A DNA stretch of 27,929 bases from CAZMGD01 sp964565705 (lineage in GTDB: Bacteria > Actinomycetota > Acidimicrobiia > Acidimicrobiales > Ilumatobacteraceae). The stretch spans positions 1 to 27,929 of the forward strand of contig CAZMGD010000053.1 of assembly GCA_964565705.1 (NCBI GenBank), in the 5' to 3' direction. Shown here piece by piece: positions 7,473 through 15,606 of this stretch; within the stretch, counting starts at the first letter, position 1; each line of letters begins with the position of its first letter. Below the pieces are notes generated by a model. That model saw only the letters and a program-made list of their open reading frames with translations. It was not told the DNA's origin and searched no databases. The position numbers and the translations under genes are program-made.

Positions 7473-8750
7473 ATGCCCGTCACCGTCGTTGTCGGCACCC
7501 AGTGGGGTGACGAGGGCAAGGCCAAGGTCATCGACCTCCTGTCCAAGGAGCACGGCTACGTCGTGCGCTACCAGGGCGGCCACAACGCCGGCCACACCGT
7601 CGTCGTCGGCGGCGAGCGGTACGCACTGCAGCTGATCCCCTCCGGCGTGCTCTACGACCACGTCGTGCCGGTGATCGCCAACGGTGTCGTGGTGGATCTG
7701 CCGACGCTGTTCGACGAGATCGACCGGCTCGAGGCCCGCGGCGTGACCTGCGAGCGGCTGCAGGTCTCCACGCTGGCCCACCTGATCTTCCCGTGGCACC
7801 AGGCACACGACGCGCTGGCCGAGGCGCTGCGCGGCGACGACAAGATCGGCACGACACTGAAGGGCATCGGGCCCGCCTACGCCGACAAGGCACGACGCAT
7901 CGGCGTGCGCGCCGGCGACGTCGCCGACCGCGCCTCGTTCGCGACAGCGGTCCGCGCCCGGGCGCTCGTCGAGAACGAGTCGCTCGTGCAGCTCGGCGGC
8001 GAGCCGCTCGACGTCGACGAGATCGTGGCCCGCTTCGACACCTACGCGGCACGCCTCGCGCCGTACCTCGCCGACACGGTCAGCCTGCTCCACGACGCCG
8101 CCTCGGCAGGCCACCACGTGCTGCTGGAGGGCGCGCAGGCGACGTTCCTCGACCTCGACCACGGCACCTATCCCTACGTCACGAGCTCGAACCCGACCGC
8201 GGGCGGGGCCTGCGCAGGCAGCGGGTTCGGACCGCGCGACATCGACCGGGTGGTCGGCATCACGAAGGCCTACACGACCCGGGTCGGTGCCGGCCCGTTC
8301 CCGACCGAGCTGCTCGACGCCGACGGCGATCGGCTGATCGACGTCGGCCACGAGTACGGCACCGTCACGGGGCGTCGCCGGCGTGCCGGCTGGCTGGATT
8401 GCGTGATGCTGCGCCAGGCGGCGCGCCTCAACTCGCTGACCGAGATCGCGCTGACCAAGCTCGACGTGCTCGACGGCTTCGAGTCCGTCAAGGTGTGCAC
8501 GGGCTACGAGCTCGACGGTGCGCCGGTACGGCACTACCCGGACCGCGCCGAGGTGCTGGCCCGGGTCACGCCCGTGTACGAGGAGCTGCCCGGCTGGGGT
8601 GCCGACCTGAGCGGGGTCCGCGAACCGTCCGACCTCCCCGACCCGGCGCGGGCGCTGCTGGCGCTGGTCGAGCGGGAGGTCGGCGTACCGATCAACGTGA
8701 TCGGCGTCGGGGCTGAGCGCGACGACTACCTGCACTGGACCGCACGGTGA
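7473..8750 (+). CDS. purA: Adenylosuccinate synthetase
   Basis: This 425-residue enzyme joins IMP and aspartate using GTP in the first committed step from IMP to AMP. Motifs: N-terminal GTQWGDEGKAK (8-18) with catalytic Asp13, GGHNAGHT with catalytic His41 (35-42), and the loop SSNPTAGGACAGSGFGP. The ITKAYTTRVGAGPFPTE stretch and the C-terminal 'LTKLDVLDGFESVKVCTGYE' guanine-binding region (TKLD) are also present. The P-loop reads GDEGKAK where most homologues have GDEGKGK. The ATG at 7473 is supported by GGAGGAG 8 bases upstream; the open frame before it has no homology. Its TGA overlaps the purB GTG (GTGA), so the two consecutive purine enzymes are co-translated. Confidence 0.96.
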   Translation: MPVTVVVGTQWGDEGKAKVIDLLSKEHGYVVRYQGGHNAGHTVVVGGERYALQLIPSGVLYDHVVPVIANGVVVDLPTLFDEIDRLEARGVTCERLQVSTLAHLIFPWHQAHDALAEALRGDDKIGTTLKGIGPAYADKARRIGVRAGDVADRASFATAVRARALVENESLVQLGGEPLDVDEIVARFDTYAARLAPYLADTVSLLHDAASAGHHVLLEGAQATFLDLDHGTYPYVTSSNPTAGGACAGSGFGPRDIDRVVGITKAYTTRVGAGPFPTELLDADGDRLIDVGHEYGTVTGRRRRAGWLDCVMLRQAARLNSLTEIALTKLDVLDGFESVKVCTGYELDGAPVRHYPDRAEVLARVTPVYEELPGWGADLSGVREPSDLPDPARALLALVEREVGVPINVIGVGAERDDYLHWTAR

Positions 8751-10048
8751 TCCCCCGGTACTCGCTGCCGGAGATGCTCGCTGTGTTCAGCGACACGGCG
8801 CGGATGGGTCGGTACCTCGAGGTCGAGCTGCTTGCCACCGAGGCCCACGCCGCGCTCGGTGTGGTGCCGAGCCAGGATGCCGCGACCTGCCGCGACCGCG
8901 CCCCTGTCGTCGACGACGCGTTCGTCGCCGCCGTCGAGGAGCGCGAGCGCACGACCAACCACGACGTCGCCGCGTTCGTCGACGTGGTCCAGGCCGCCAT
9001 CGGACCGCCCGCCGGCGCCTGGATCCACTACGGCCTCACGTCCAGCGACGTGGTCGACACCGCATGGTGCTGGATGCTGCGCGACGCCGCCGATCTCTTG
9101 CTCGGGGCCCTCGACGACCTGATCGCGACGTTGAAGGAGCTCGCCCTGCGCCATCGGGACACGGTCATGATCGGGCGTACCCACGGTGTGCACGCCGAGC
9201 CCACCACGTTCGGTGCCAAGGTCGCGCTCTGGGCGCTCCAGGCCGGGCGGGACCGCGACCGGCTGCGGGCGGCGCGAGCGACCGTCGCCGTGTGCAAGCT
9301 CTCGGGAGCCGTCGGCACGTACTCGAACATCGATCCTTCGGTCGAGCGCTTCGTGGCCGACCGCCTCGACCTCGTGCCCGTGCCGGCCACCCAGGTGATC
9401 GCCCGCGACCGTCACGCCGAATACCTCTGGGCCTGCGCCGCGATCGGCAACACGCTGGAGTTGATCGCCGTCGAGTTGCGCCATCTCCAGCGCACCGAGG
9501 TGCGCGAGGTGCAGGAGGGCTTCCGCCCAGGTCAGAAGGGCTCGTCGGCGATGCCGCACAAGCGCAACCCGATCGCCGCCGAGACGATCACCGGGTTGTC
9601 GAGGGTGCTGCGGAGCAACCTCCAGGCCGGAATGCAAGATGTCGCGCTCTGGCACGAGCGGGATATCTCCCACAGCTCTGTCGAGCGGGTGATCCTGCCG
9701 GATTCGTCGTTGCTCGCCTACTACGTGCTCCGCCGAGGCATCACGCTGCTCAGTGGATTGCAGGTGTTCGCCGACCGAATGCAGCAGAACCTCGACGCGA
9801 GCTACGGCTTGGTCTTCAGTCAACCGGTGCTGCTGGCGCTCGTCCAAGCCGGTGCGACACGAGACGATGCCTACCGCATCGTGCAGGACAACGCGATGCA
9901 GGCGTGGGACGAGGAGCGGCCGTTCCGGGAACTGATCGAGGCCGACGGACGGGTCTCGCTCACCGATGACGAGCTGGACCGTGCGTTCGACCTGCGTCGG
10001 TCGTTGGCCAACATCGGCACCGTCTTCGAGGCGCTCGACGCGCTCTAG
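8747..10048 (+). CDS. purB: Adenylosuccinate lyase
   Basis: This 433-residue member of the fumarase/aspartase superfamily cleaves adenylosuccinate to AMP and fumarate and also acts on SAICAR earlier in the purine pathway. It starts MIPRYSLPEM, the usual N-terminus, at a GTG that overlaps the purA stop. Conserved regions: TTNHDVAAFVD and HYGLTSSDVVDTA (about 65-105), GRTHGVHAEPTTFG (about 144-157), and the family signature GSSAMPHKRNP with the flexible-loop serines at 266-267. The C-terminus contains the ADSL_C-type helical domain. Its length is normal for the short bacterial type. It ends 6 bases from a convergent gene. Confidence 0.96.
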   Translation: MIPRYSLPEMLAVFSDTARMGRYLEVELLATEAHAALGVVPSQDAATCRDRAPVVDDAFVAAVEERERTTNHDVAAFVDVVQAAIGPPAGAWIHYGLTSSDVVDTAWCWMLRDAADLLLGALDDLIATLKELALRHRDTVMIGRTHGVHAEPTTFGAKVALWALQAGRDRDRLRAARATVAVCKLSGAVGTYSNIDPSVERFVADRLDLVPVPATQVIARDRHAEYLWACAAIGNTLELIAVELRHLQRTEVREVQEGFRPGQKGSSAMPHKRNPIAAETITGLSRVLRSNLQAGMQDVALWHERDISHSSVERVILPDSSLLAYYVLRRGITLLSGLQVFADRMQQNLDASYGLVFSQPVLLALVQAGATRDDAYRIVQDNAMQAWDEERPFRELIEADGRVSLTDDELDRAFDLRRSLANIGTVFEALDAL

Positions 10049-10054
10049 CGATCG

Positions 10055-10465
10055 TCAGCGGGAGATGCCCGCCTTGCGCAGCACGGCCGGCTCGACGCCG
10101 ATCTGGCGCCATGCGTTGTAGGAGATCGCGTTGCGCTCGCTGTAGCTCTTGGCGACCTTGACGAATGCCGCCTCCAGCTCCGATGTGTCGACCGACGTCT
10201 CGAACGTGGCGAGCTCCTCGGTCAGATCGATACGTTCCTGGATCAGCTTCAACTCGCGGACCGGATCTGCCTCATCGAGCTCCTGCTCGATGACCTCGAG
10301 CCGACGACCGATGGATTCAGCGGTGCGCTTGCGACCCCGTTTCGGCTTGTTCGTGCGGAGTGCATCGAGGTAATCACGCACGGCCTTTCCCTCGGAACGA
10401 CCGACCGCGAGCGCGGCTTTGTGCTCATCGGTCATCGGGCTCTTCGGTCCTCGCTTGGCAGCCAT
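10055..10465 (-). CDS. Conserved hypothetical protein, basic/helical
   Basis: This is a 136-residue protein with no function I can assign. The N-terminus is basic (MAAKRGPKSPMTDEHKAALAVGR) and is followed by KPKRGRKRT, resembling histone-tail or AT-hook-like segments. Residues about 50-85 (ESIGRRLEVIEQELDEADPVRELKLIQERIDLTEEL) look like an antiparallel coiled coil. The C-terminus KVAKSYSERNAISYNAWRQIGVEPAVLRKAGI resembles a small helix-turn-helix-like DNA-binding module. The overall layout suggests a nucleoid or DNA-associated protein; that is inference. An ATG at 10486 and a longer frame to 10624 are possible, but 10465 has TATGCT 7 bases upstream, and the longest version would overlap pyrE on the other strand. 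Confidence 0.75.
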   Translation of the reverse strand: MAAKRGPKSPMTDEHKAALAVGRSEGKAVRDYLDALRTNKPKRGRKRTAESIGRRLEVIEQELDEADPVRELKLIQERIDLTEELATFETSVDTSELEAAFVKVAKSYSERNAISYNAWRQIGVEPAVLRKAGISR

Positions 10466-10472
10466 GTCGCCC

Positions 10473-10478
10473 AGCATA
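10473..10478 (-). promoter_or_regulatory. Leaderless -10 candidate of the conserved hypothetical gene
   Basis: Minus-strand TATGCT is followed by 7 bases and the ATG at 10465. This decides between three in-frame ATG codons (10486, 10477, 10465) in favour of the last. Confidence 0.5.
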
Positions 10479-10546
10479 GTTTTCATTTCGGCGATCGACG
10501 AGGTTCGCGGTGCGCGTGAAGTCGTGATCGGACAGAATGCAGGTTC

Positions 10547-11131
10547 ATGGACGTCATCGACGAGGCCGATCTGCCACAGCTCGATGACGACCGCCGCGCG
10601 CTGCGCCGTCACGTCCTGGAACACTCGCTCAAGCGCGGCGACTTCGTGCTCAAGTCGGGCCGTGCGAGTTCGTGGTTCCTCGACACCAAGCAGACCGCGT
10701 GCGACCCGGACGGCATTGTGCTCGTGGCCGACGTCGCCCTCGCCCTACTCCCGGCCGGCGTGTCCGCGATCGGTGGCTTGACGATGGGTGCCGATCCGGT
10801 CGCGTTCGGTGTCGCCGCGGTGGCGGCCACGCGCGGCGTGCGGCTGCGCAGCTTCAGCGTCCGCAAGGACGCGAAGGATCACGGGGTGACCGGGCGCGTC
10901 GCAGGCGCGCTGCGTCCCGGCGACCGCGTGGTCATCACCGAGGACACCGTCACCCGGGGCACCTCGATGCTCGAGGCCGTCGAGGCCGTGCGCGCGTTCG
11001 GCGCCGAACCGGTGCTCGGGATCGCGATCGTCGATCGCGGTGGTACCTGCGGTGAGATGCTCGGCGCCGCGGGTGTGCCGTTCGTCGCGCTGCTGACCGC
11101 GCCGGACCTCGGCCACGCGTTCGGCTCCTAG
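10547..11131 (+). CDS. pyrE: Orotate phosphoribosyltransferase
   Basis: This 194-residue enzyme adds ribose-5-phosphate from PRPP to orotate to form OMP in pyrimidine synthesis. Motifs: KRGDFVLKSGRASSWFLDTKQT at the N-terminal hood (29-50), GLTMGADP (77-84), the flexible-loop basic cluster VRKDAKDHG (105-113), and the PRPP-binding signature VVITEDTVTRGTS (128-140). The length fits the small bacterial type. The start ATG at 10547 has no good ribosome-binding site; CAGAAT lies 8 bases upstream and could be the -10 of a nearly leaderless message. It stands alone, away from the other pyr genes, and its stop codon is embedded in the promoter-like hexamer of the next gene. Confidence 0.93.
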   Translation: MDVIDEADLPQLDDDRRALRRHVLEHSLKRGDFVLKSGRASSWFLDTKQTACDPDGIVLVADVALALLPAGVSAIGGLTMGADPVAFGVAAVAATRGVRLRSFSVRKDAKDHGVTGRVAGALRPGDRVVITEDTVTRGTSMLEAVEAVRAFGAEPVLGIAIVDRGGTCGEMLGAAGVPFVALLTAPDLGHAFGS

Positions 11132-11134
11132 GCT
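11129..11134 (+). promoter_or_regulatory. -10 candidate before the hemolysin III gene
   Basis: TAGGCT overlaps the pyrE stop codon (TAG 11129-11131) and ends 9 bases before the ATG at 11144, giving at most a 1-3 base leader. This is weaker than the N6/N7 examples. Confidence 0.3.
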
Positions 11135-11143
11135 GGCGACGAC

Positions 11144-11812
11144 ATGGCCTCTGCTTCCCCGACGATCGTTCTCCAACCACCGCGCCCGATGCTGCGCGGA
11201 TGGTCGCATGTCGTCGCCTTCGTCGTCGCCGCGTCGCTGTGCGGTGTGCTCGTCGGCCTCGCCCCGGGCGTGCTCGCCCGAACGACGCTCATCGTCTACC
11301 TGTCCGGACTCTGCGCGATGTTCGGTGTCAGCGCCCTGTACCACCGGGTCCGATGGTCGGCGCCGGCCCGCGACCTCGTCGGCCGCATCGACCATTCGAC
11401 GATCTACGCGGCGATCGCGGGCACCTACACACCCGTCGCCGTGCTCGCGCTCGACGGTGGGCCGCGCATCGCTGTGCTCACCATCGTCTGGGTCGGCACC
11501 GCCGTCGGCGTGTCGTTGCAGTGGACGCCGGTGACCCTGCCGCGATGGATGTTCACCGCGATGTACGCGGTCGTCGGCTGGGCCGCGCTCGCCGCCGTAC
11601 CGCAGCTGCACGGATCGTTGGGCACGGCGGGGTTCTGGATGCTGGGTGCCGGCGGTGTGGCGTACACGCTCGGCGCCGTCGTCTACGCCACCAAGCGCCC
11701 CGATCCGTGGCCGCGCGTGTTCGGCTTCCACGAGGTGTTCCACCTCTGCACGGTCGTCGGCGCTGGCTTCCACCTCGCCGTCATCGGCCTCGTGGTGCTG
11801 CCGCGGGCATGA
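11144..11812 (+). CDS. Hemolysin III / PAQR-family membrane protein (TrhA-like)
   Basis: This is a 222-residue polytopic membrane protein with about seven hydrophobic segments. PAQR/YqfA hallmarks are present: SALYHR (about 63-68) with its histidine, RIDHSTIYAAIAGTYTP (about 80-97), and the C-terminal FGFHEVFHLCTVVGAGFH (about 193-210). These supply the acidic and three-histidine zinc site of this fold. Family members in bacteria affect membrane-energy and fatty-acid homeostasis (TrhA); the haemolysin name is historical. The first 20 residues are cytoplasmic and proline-containing. Its TGA overlaps the ATG of the thioesterase gene, so both are likely made from one message and may share a lipid theme. 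Confidence 0.9.
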   Translation: MASASPTIVLQPPRPMLRGWSHVVAFVVAASLCGVLVGLAPGVLARTTLIVYLSGLCAMFGVSALYHRVRWSAPARDLVGRIDHSTIYAAIAGTYTPVAVLALDGGPRIAVLTIVWVGTAVGVSLQWTPVTLPRWMFTAMYAVVGWAALAAVPQLHGSLGTAGFWMLGAGGVAYTLGAVVYATKRPDPWPRVFGFHEVFHLCTVVGAGFHLAVIGLVVLPRA

Positions 11813-12645
11813 TGGGCCGCGTGACCGCTGAGCACACGGGCAGCCTGCGCGAGTTGTTGCAGCTGGAAGCGCACGGCCCGGACACGTTCGTCGGCAACGG
11901 GCTCGAGTACCCGTGGGGCGGCCTGTACGGCGGGCACATCGTCGCCCAGGCGCTGAGCGCGGCGGCGCGCACGGTCGACGACGAGTTCGCGGTGCACTCG
12001 CTGCGCGCCTACTTCATCCGCCGCGGCGACTCCTCCGAGCCCGTGCGCCAGGAGGTCGACCGGATCCGCAACGGCCGCAGCTTCGTGACCCGGCGCGTGG
12101 TCGCTCGCCAGGCGGTCGGCGCGATCCTCAACCTGGAGGCGTCGTTCCAGCGGGAGGAGTCGGGCGCCGACGTCCAGACCATGGCCGCCCCCGACGTTCC
12201 CCAGCCCGACGAGCTAGAGCCCGACAGCTGGAGCCGGCTGTTCGACCGGCGGATGATCCCGCAGGCGCGTCTCGCACCGCCGGCGGTGGGTGCCGGTCGC
12301 TCGACCGGCTGGCTGCGCGTCGTCGAAGATCTCGGTCCGGCCGGGACGCTGTCGCAGCGCACGGCGTTCGCCTACCTGAGCGATGACCTGCCGCTCGAAG
12401 CAGCGCTGCGGGCCCACCCGGACTGGGGCCCGAAGGTGGGCACCAACACGTTGGAGCTGTTCACGGCGTCGCTGGACCACACGGTGTGGTTCCATCGCCC
12501 CCTGCGCGCAGACCGGTGGCACCTCCACGACTTCAGCTGCCACAGCTTCGTCGGTGGGCGCGGCCTCACGATCGGCCACGTGTTCGACCTCGATGGGGTC
12601 CACGTCGCCACGGTCGCCCAGGAGATCATCGCTCGCGGCGGCTGA
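11809..12645 (+). CDS. tesB: Acyl-CoA thioesterase II (TesB-like)
   Basis: This 278-residue double-hotdog thioesterase hydrolyses acyl-CoA to free fatty acid and CoA. It contains GNGLEYPWGGLYGGHIVAQALSAAARTV (about 25-53) typical of TesB, the 'VHSLRAYFIRRGDSSEPVRQEVDRIRNGRSFVTRRVVARQ' core of hotdog 1, and HTVWFHRPLRADRWHLHDFSCHSFVGGRGLTIGHVFDLDGVHVATVAQE in hotdog 2. This includes the D/S/Q-type catalytic neighbourhood (Asp near 'LDHTVWFH', Ser, Gln near the C-terminus). The start could be ATG 11809, ATG 11812 or GTG 11821. 11809 is given because it forms the ATGA overlap with the preceding gene. Open frame further upstream is the shadow of the hemolysin III gene. Confidence 0.92.
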   Translation: MMGRVTAEHTGSLRELLQLEAHGPDTFVGNGLEYPWGGLYGGHIVAQALSAAARTVDDEFAVHSLRAYFIRRGDSSEPVRQEVDRIRNGRSFVTRRVVARQAVGAILNLEASFQREESGADVQTMAAPDVPQPDELEPDSWSRLFDRRMIPQARLAPPAVGAGRSTGWLRVVEDLGPAGTLSQRTAFAYLSDDLPLEAALRAHPDWGPKVGTNTLELFTASLDHTVWFHRPLRADRWHLHDFSCHSFVGGRGLTIGHVFDLDGVHVATVAQEIIARGG

Positions 12646-12662
12646 CGGTCGCTCACGAGATC

Positions 12663-12700
12663 CACAGTTGGCTCTCAGGAAGCGTCCAGAGCGCGTCCAG
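12663..12700 (+). promoter_or_regulatory. Four 11-bp-spaced repeats before the response regulator
   Basis: CACAG (12663), CTCAG (12674), TCCAG (12685) and TCCAG (12696) begin exactly 11 bases apart. The last two are embedded in GCGTCCAG direct repeats (12682-12689, 12693-12700). Direct repeats at 11-bp spacing are the known binding format of OmpR/PhoB-type regulators. The array lies 22 bases before the ATG of such a regulator, so autoregulation is likely (inferred). Confidence 0.6.
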
Positions 12701-12722
12701 GCTGGACTGGTTGACTGGTCAC

Positions 12723-13427
12723 ATGGCGAGCGAGGAAACCACGACCCGCGTGCTGGTGGTCGACGACGAACCGTCGATCCGCGAGCTGGTCCAGACGGTG
12801 CTGAAGTACGAAGGGTTCGAGGTCTCGACGGCAGCCGACGGGCGCAGTGCACTCTCGGAGCTCGAGCGATTCCGTCCCGACCTCGTCGTGCTCGACGTGA
12901 TGTTGCCCGACCTCGACGGCTTCGGCGTGCAGCAGCGGCTGCTCGAACGCGGGCATCGCATCCCGGTCGTGTTCCTCACCGCGCGCGACGCGGTCGAAGA
13001 TCGAGTTCGCGGTCTGACGCTCGGCGGCGACGACTACCTCACCAAGCCGTTCAGCCTCGACGAGCTCGTGGCGCGCATCCGCGCCGTGCTGCGCCGTACG
13101 CAGGGTGCGGTCTCGCCCGGCCGGCTCGTGGTCGACGATCTGTCCCTGGACGAGGAGAGCCACGAGGTGCATCGGGGGAACGACCCGATCGACCTCACGC
13201 CCACCGAGTTCAAGCTGCTGCGCTTCCTCATGCGCAACCCGCGTCGCGTGCTGTCCAAGGCGCAGATCCTCGACCACGTGTGGGAGTACGACTTCGGTGG
13301 TGACGGCAACATCGTCGAGACCTACATCTCCTACCTCCGGCGCAAGGTCGACCAGGGCCGCGCGCCGTTGATCCACACGGTGCGCGGCGTCGGCTACTCG
13401 ATACGGCCGGCGCCGAGCACGAGCTGA
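12723..13427 (+). CDS. OmpR/PhoB-family response regulator
   Basis: This is a 234-residue transcription factor. The receiver domain (about 8-122) has the acidic pair Asp14-Asp15, phosphoacceptor Asp58 (LVVLDVMLPDLDGF), Thr86 and Lys108 (YLTKPF). The C-terminal winged-helix Trans_reg_C domain (about 135-230) has LTPTEFKLLRFLMRNPRRVLSKAQIL and VETYISYLRRKVD, followed by the wing HTVRGVGYSIRP. The start ATG at 12723 begins just before the receiver fold; the open frame upstream carries the shadow of tesB. Its stop overlaps the kinase start (TGATG). It is orthologous in layout to actinobacterial TcrA/CseB/MprA-like regulators; the signal is unknown. Confidence 0.94.
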   Translation: MASEETTTRVLVVDDEPSIRELVQTVLKYEGFEVSTAADGRSALSELERFRPDLVVLDVMLPDLDGFGVQQRLLERGHRIPVVFLTARDAVEDRVRGLTLGGDDYLTKPFSLDELVARIRAVLRRTQGAVSPGRLVVDDLSLDEESHEVHRGNDPIDLTPTEFKLLRFLMRNPRRVLSKAQILDHVWEYDFGGDGNIVETYISYLRRKVDQGRAPLIHTVRGVGYSIRPAPSTS

Positions 13428-14881
13428 TGTCGCTGCGCAGCCGCCTCACGCTGCTCACGGCACTGACGTTCACCGCCTGCCTCGTGGTGCTGTCCGTCTT
13501 GGTGCCGCGCCTCGTGCGCGACTCGCTGGTCGATCGCCTCGACGGCGACCTGCGCGACACGCGTGCCCTCGCCCAGAACGCGTTCGACGTCCGCGGCCAG
13601 GGCGGGCCAGGCGGCACTCGCTCGGCGCTGTCGAGCGCGGCCTACGTCGAGCTGCGCGAGGGCGACGGCGAGGTGATCGCCGGCAAGTTCCTCGACGCCC
13701 AGAACGACGACCGCAGCGCACCTGACGTTGCCGACGACATCGTCGCCGACGGCACGCCGCACACGGTGGGCTCCCTGGCCGGCGAGAACCCGTCGGAGTG
13801 GCGCGTCGCGCTGTACCGGGTCGACATCGCTTCGCCGTTCGGCACGGCGGACGCGCGCTCTGGCGTACTGGTCGTCGCCCTGCCGATGAGCGAGGTCGAC
13901 GCGACGACCAGCAGCGTGGCGCGCATCGTCTGGCTGACGAGTGGCATCGCGCTCGTGGTGTTGACGTTCGTGGCGTGGTTGGTCACGGGGCTCGGCCTCC
14001 GACCGTTGCGGCGGATGGAGCGCTCAGCGGCGTCGATCACCGACGCCGCCGACCTCGGCCGACGCGTCGAGCATCCGTCGGCGCGCACCGAGATCGGCAA
14101 GTTGGGCGAGACGATCAACGGCATGCTCGGCCGGCTGGAGACCAGCTTCTCCGAGCAACAGGCCACCGAGGCCAGGCTGCGCCGCTTTGCCGCCGACGCA
14201 TCGCACGAGCTGCGTACGCCACTGACCTCGATCCGCGGGTACGCCGAGCTGTACCGGCGAGGAGGCAACAACCCCGAGCAGGTCGATCGCAGCATGGATC
14301 GCATCGAGCACGAGGCCCGGCGGATGGGCAACCTGGTCGACGACCTCCTGCTGCTCGCCCGGGCCGACGCCGAGCTGCCGCTCGACCACCAGCCGGTCGA
14401 CCTGCGAACTGTGGTCGTTGGCCTTGCGTCGGACGCTCGCGTCGTCGATCCGGCGCGCACGATCGTGGTGACCGCCGAGCCGTGCACCGTCATCGGCGAT
14501 CGAGACCGGCTCACGCAGGCTGTGGCCAACGTCATCACCAACGCCAGACTGCACACGCCCGAGGGCTCGCCCATCGAGATCGGGGTGCGGATGGTGCGCC
14601 CACCGCTGGACGGGTCCGAGGCGGGACCGGCCCGGGCCGAGGTGACGGTGATCGACCACGGCCAAGGGCTCTCCCCCGACCAGCTGGAGAAGGTGTTCGA
14701 GCGGTTCTACCGCGCCGACAAGGCCCGAACCCGCGAGCGGGGTGGATCGGGCCTCGGGCTGTCGATCACGGCGGCGATCATCGAGGCCCACGGGGGCACG
14801 GTCACCGCCCACCACACACCCGGTGGCGGGGCCACGTTCGTGCTCGGGATCCCCCTCCTCGGCACGCCCGCGCCTACTTGA
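13427..14881 (+). CDS. Sensor histidine kinase
   Basis: This is a 484-residue membrane kinase partnered with the regulator just upstream (1-base overlap). TM1 is at about 7-27, an extracytoplasmic sensor of about 130 residues (30-163), TM2 at about 167-189, and a HAMP linker at about 190-243. The HisKA domain has the H-box FAADASHELRTPLTSIRGYAELY with phosphorylated His260. The ATPase domain has the N-box ANVITNARLHTP (367-378), G1 DHGQGLS (410-416), F-box FERFYRAD (424-431) and G2 GGSGLGLSI (439-447). The sensor domain is acidic and has no recognised fold, so the ligand is unknown. The 3' end overlaps the convergent sodA gene by 8 bases. Confidence 0.94.
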   Translation: MSLRSRLTLLTALTFTACLVVLSVLVPRLVRDSLVDRLDGDLRDTRALAQNAFDVRGQGGPGGTRSALSSAAYVELREGDGEVIAGKFLDAQNDDRSAPDVADDIVADGTPHTVGSLAGENPSEWRVALYRVDIASPFGTADARSGVLVVALPMSEVDATTSSVARIVWLTSGIALVVLTFVAWLVTGLGLRPLRRMERSAASITDAADLGRRVEHPSARTEIGKLGETINGMLGRLETSFSEQQATEARLRRFAADASHELRTPLTSIRGYAELYRRGGNNPEQVDRSMDRIEHEARRMGNLVDDLLLLARADAELPLDHQPVDLRTVVVGLASDARVVDPARTIVVTAEPCTVIGDRDRLTQAVANVITNARLHTPEGSPIEIGVRMVRPPLDGSEAGPARAEVTVIDHGQGLSPDQLEKVFERFYRADKARTRERGGSGLGLSITAAIIEAHGGTVTAHHTPGGGATFVLGIPLLGTPAPT

Positions 14882-15485
14882 TGCGAACCTCGCGGGCAGC
14901 ACCGAAGCGCTGAGCGACGTCGACCCAGTTGGCGATCTCCCACACGGCGTCGACGAAGGCGCCCTTGTCGTTCAGGTACTGCAGGTAGAACGCGTGCTCC
15001 CACGCGTCGATCACGAAGAGGGGGATCGAGCCGACCCCGACGTTGCCCTGGTGGTCGTAGATCTGCTCGACGACGAGGCGGCCACCGAGCGGCTCCCACG
15101 CGAGAGCGCCCCAGCCCGAGCCCTGCACCGTGGTCGATGCCTGCGTCAGCTGCGACTTGAACGCGTCGAACGAGCCGAACCCGTCGTCGATCGCTGCCGC
15201 GAGGTCGCCCTCGGGCTTTCCGCCGCCGTCCGGGCTGAGGTTGGTCCAGAACAGGCTGTGCAGGATGTGCCCGCTGACGTGGAACGCGAGGTTCTTCTCC
15301 AGCTGGTTGATCGTGCCGAAGTCACCCGACTCCCGAGCGTTGGCCAGCTTCTCCAGCGTGTCGTTGGCGCCCTTCACGTACGCGGCGTGGTGCTTGTCGT
15401 GGTGCAGCTCGACGATCTTGGCCGAGTAGTGCGGCTCCAGGGCGGCGTAGTCGTAGGGCAGGTCGGGCAAGGTGTAGGCGGACAT
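14874..15485 (-). CDS. sodA: Superoxide dismutase (Fe/Mn family)
   Basis: This 203-residue cytoplasmic enzyme converts superoxide to oxygen and hydrogen peroxide. Metal ligands fit His28 (in ELHHDKHHAAYV), His76 (GHILHSLFW), and Asp160 and His164 (IDAWEHAFYLQY). The second-shell sequence YDHQGN resembles mycobacterial enzymes; iron, manganese or cambialistic use cannot be decided from this alone. There is no signal peptide, although some actinobacterial SodA proteins are exported without one. The start ATG at 15485 has GGAGG about 6 bases upstream (15491-15495 on the plus strand as cctcc). It is convergent with the histidine kinase and divergent from cdd. Confidence 0.95.
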   Translation of the reverse strand: MSAYTLPDLPYDYAALEPHYSAKIVELHHDKHHAAYVKGANDTLEKLANARESGDFGTINQLEKNLAFHVSGHILHSLFWTNLSPDGGGKPEGDLAAAIDDGFGSFDAFKSQLTQASTTVQGSGWGALAWEPLGGRLVVEQIYDHQGNVGVGSIPLFVIDAWEHAFYLQYLNDKGAFVDAVWEIANWVDVAQRFGAAREVRIK

Positions 15486-15606
15486 GGGGTCCTCCGTTTC
15501 TCAGGCTTTGAATAACCGAAGTGCTTCCGGTGGAAAACCATCCTGCCGGATCGATACCCGACTGTGAACCGGTCACCGCTGTGGCATGTGTCAAGTTTCA
15601 CGCCAG

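Noticed and set aside
11324..11333. GGTGTCAGCG inside the hemolysin III gene as another end of the 56-bp element
   Set aside because: Only 8 of 10 bases match, there is no inverted partner 36 bases away, and it is explained by coding for GVSA in a conserved protein.
15588..15593. Perfect TTGACA on the minus strand as a -35 for sodA
   Set aside because: No -10-like hexamer lies 16-18 bases downstream; the nearest TATCGA is about 31 bases away, so the match is probably chance.
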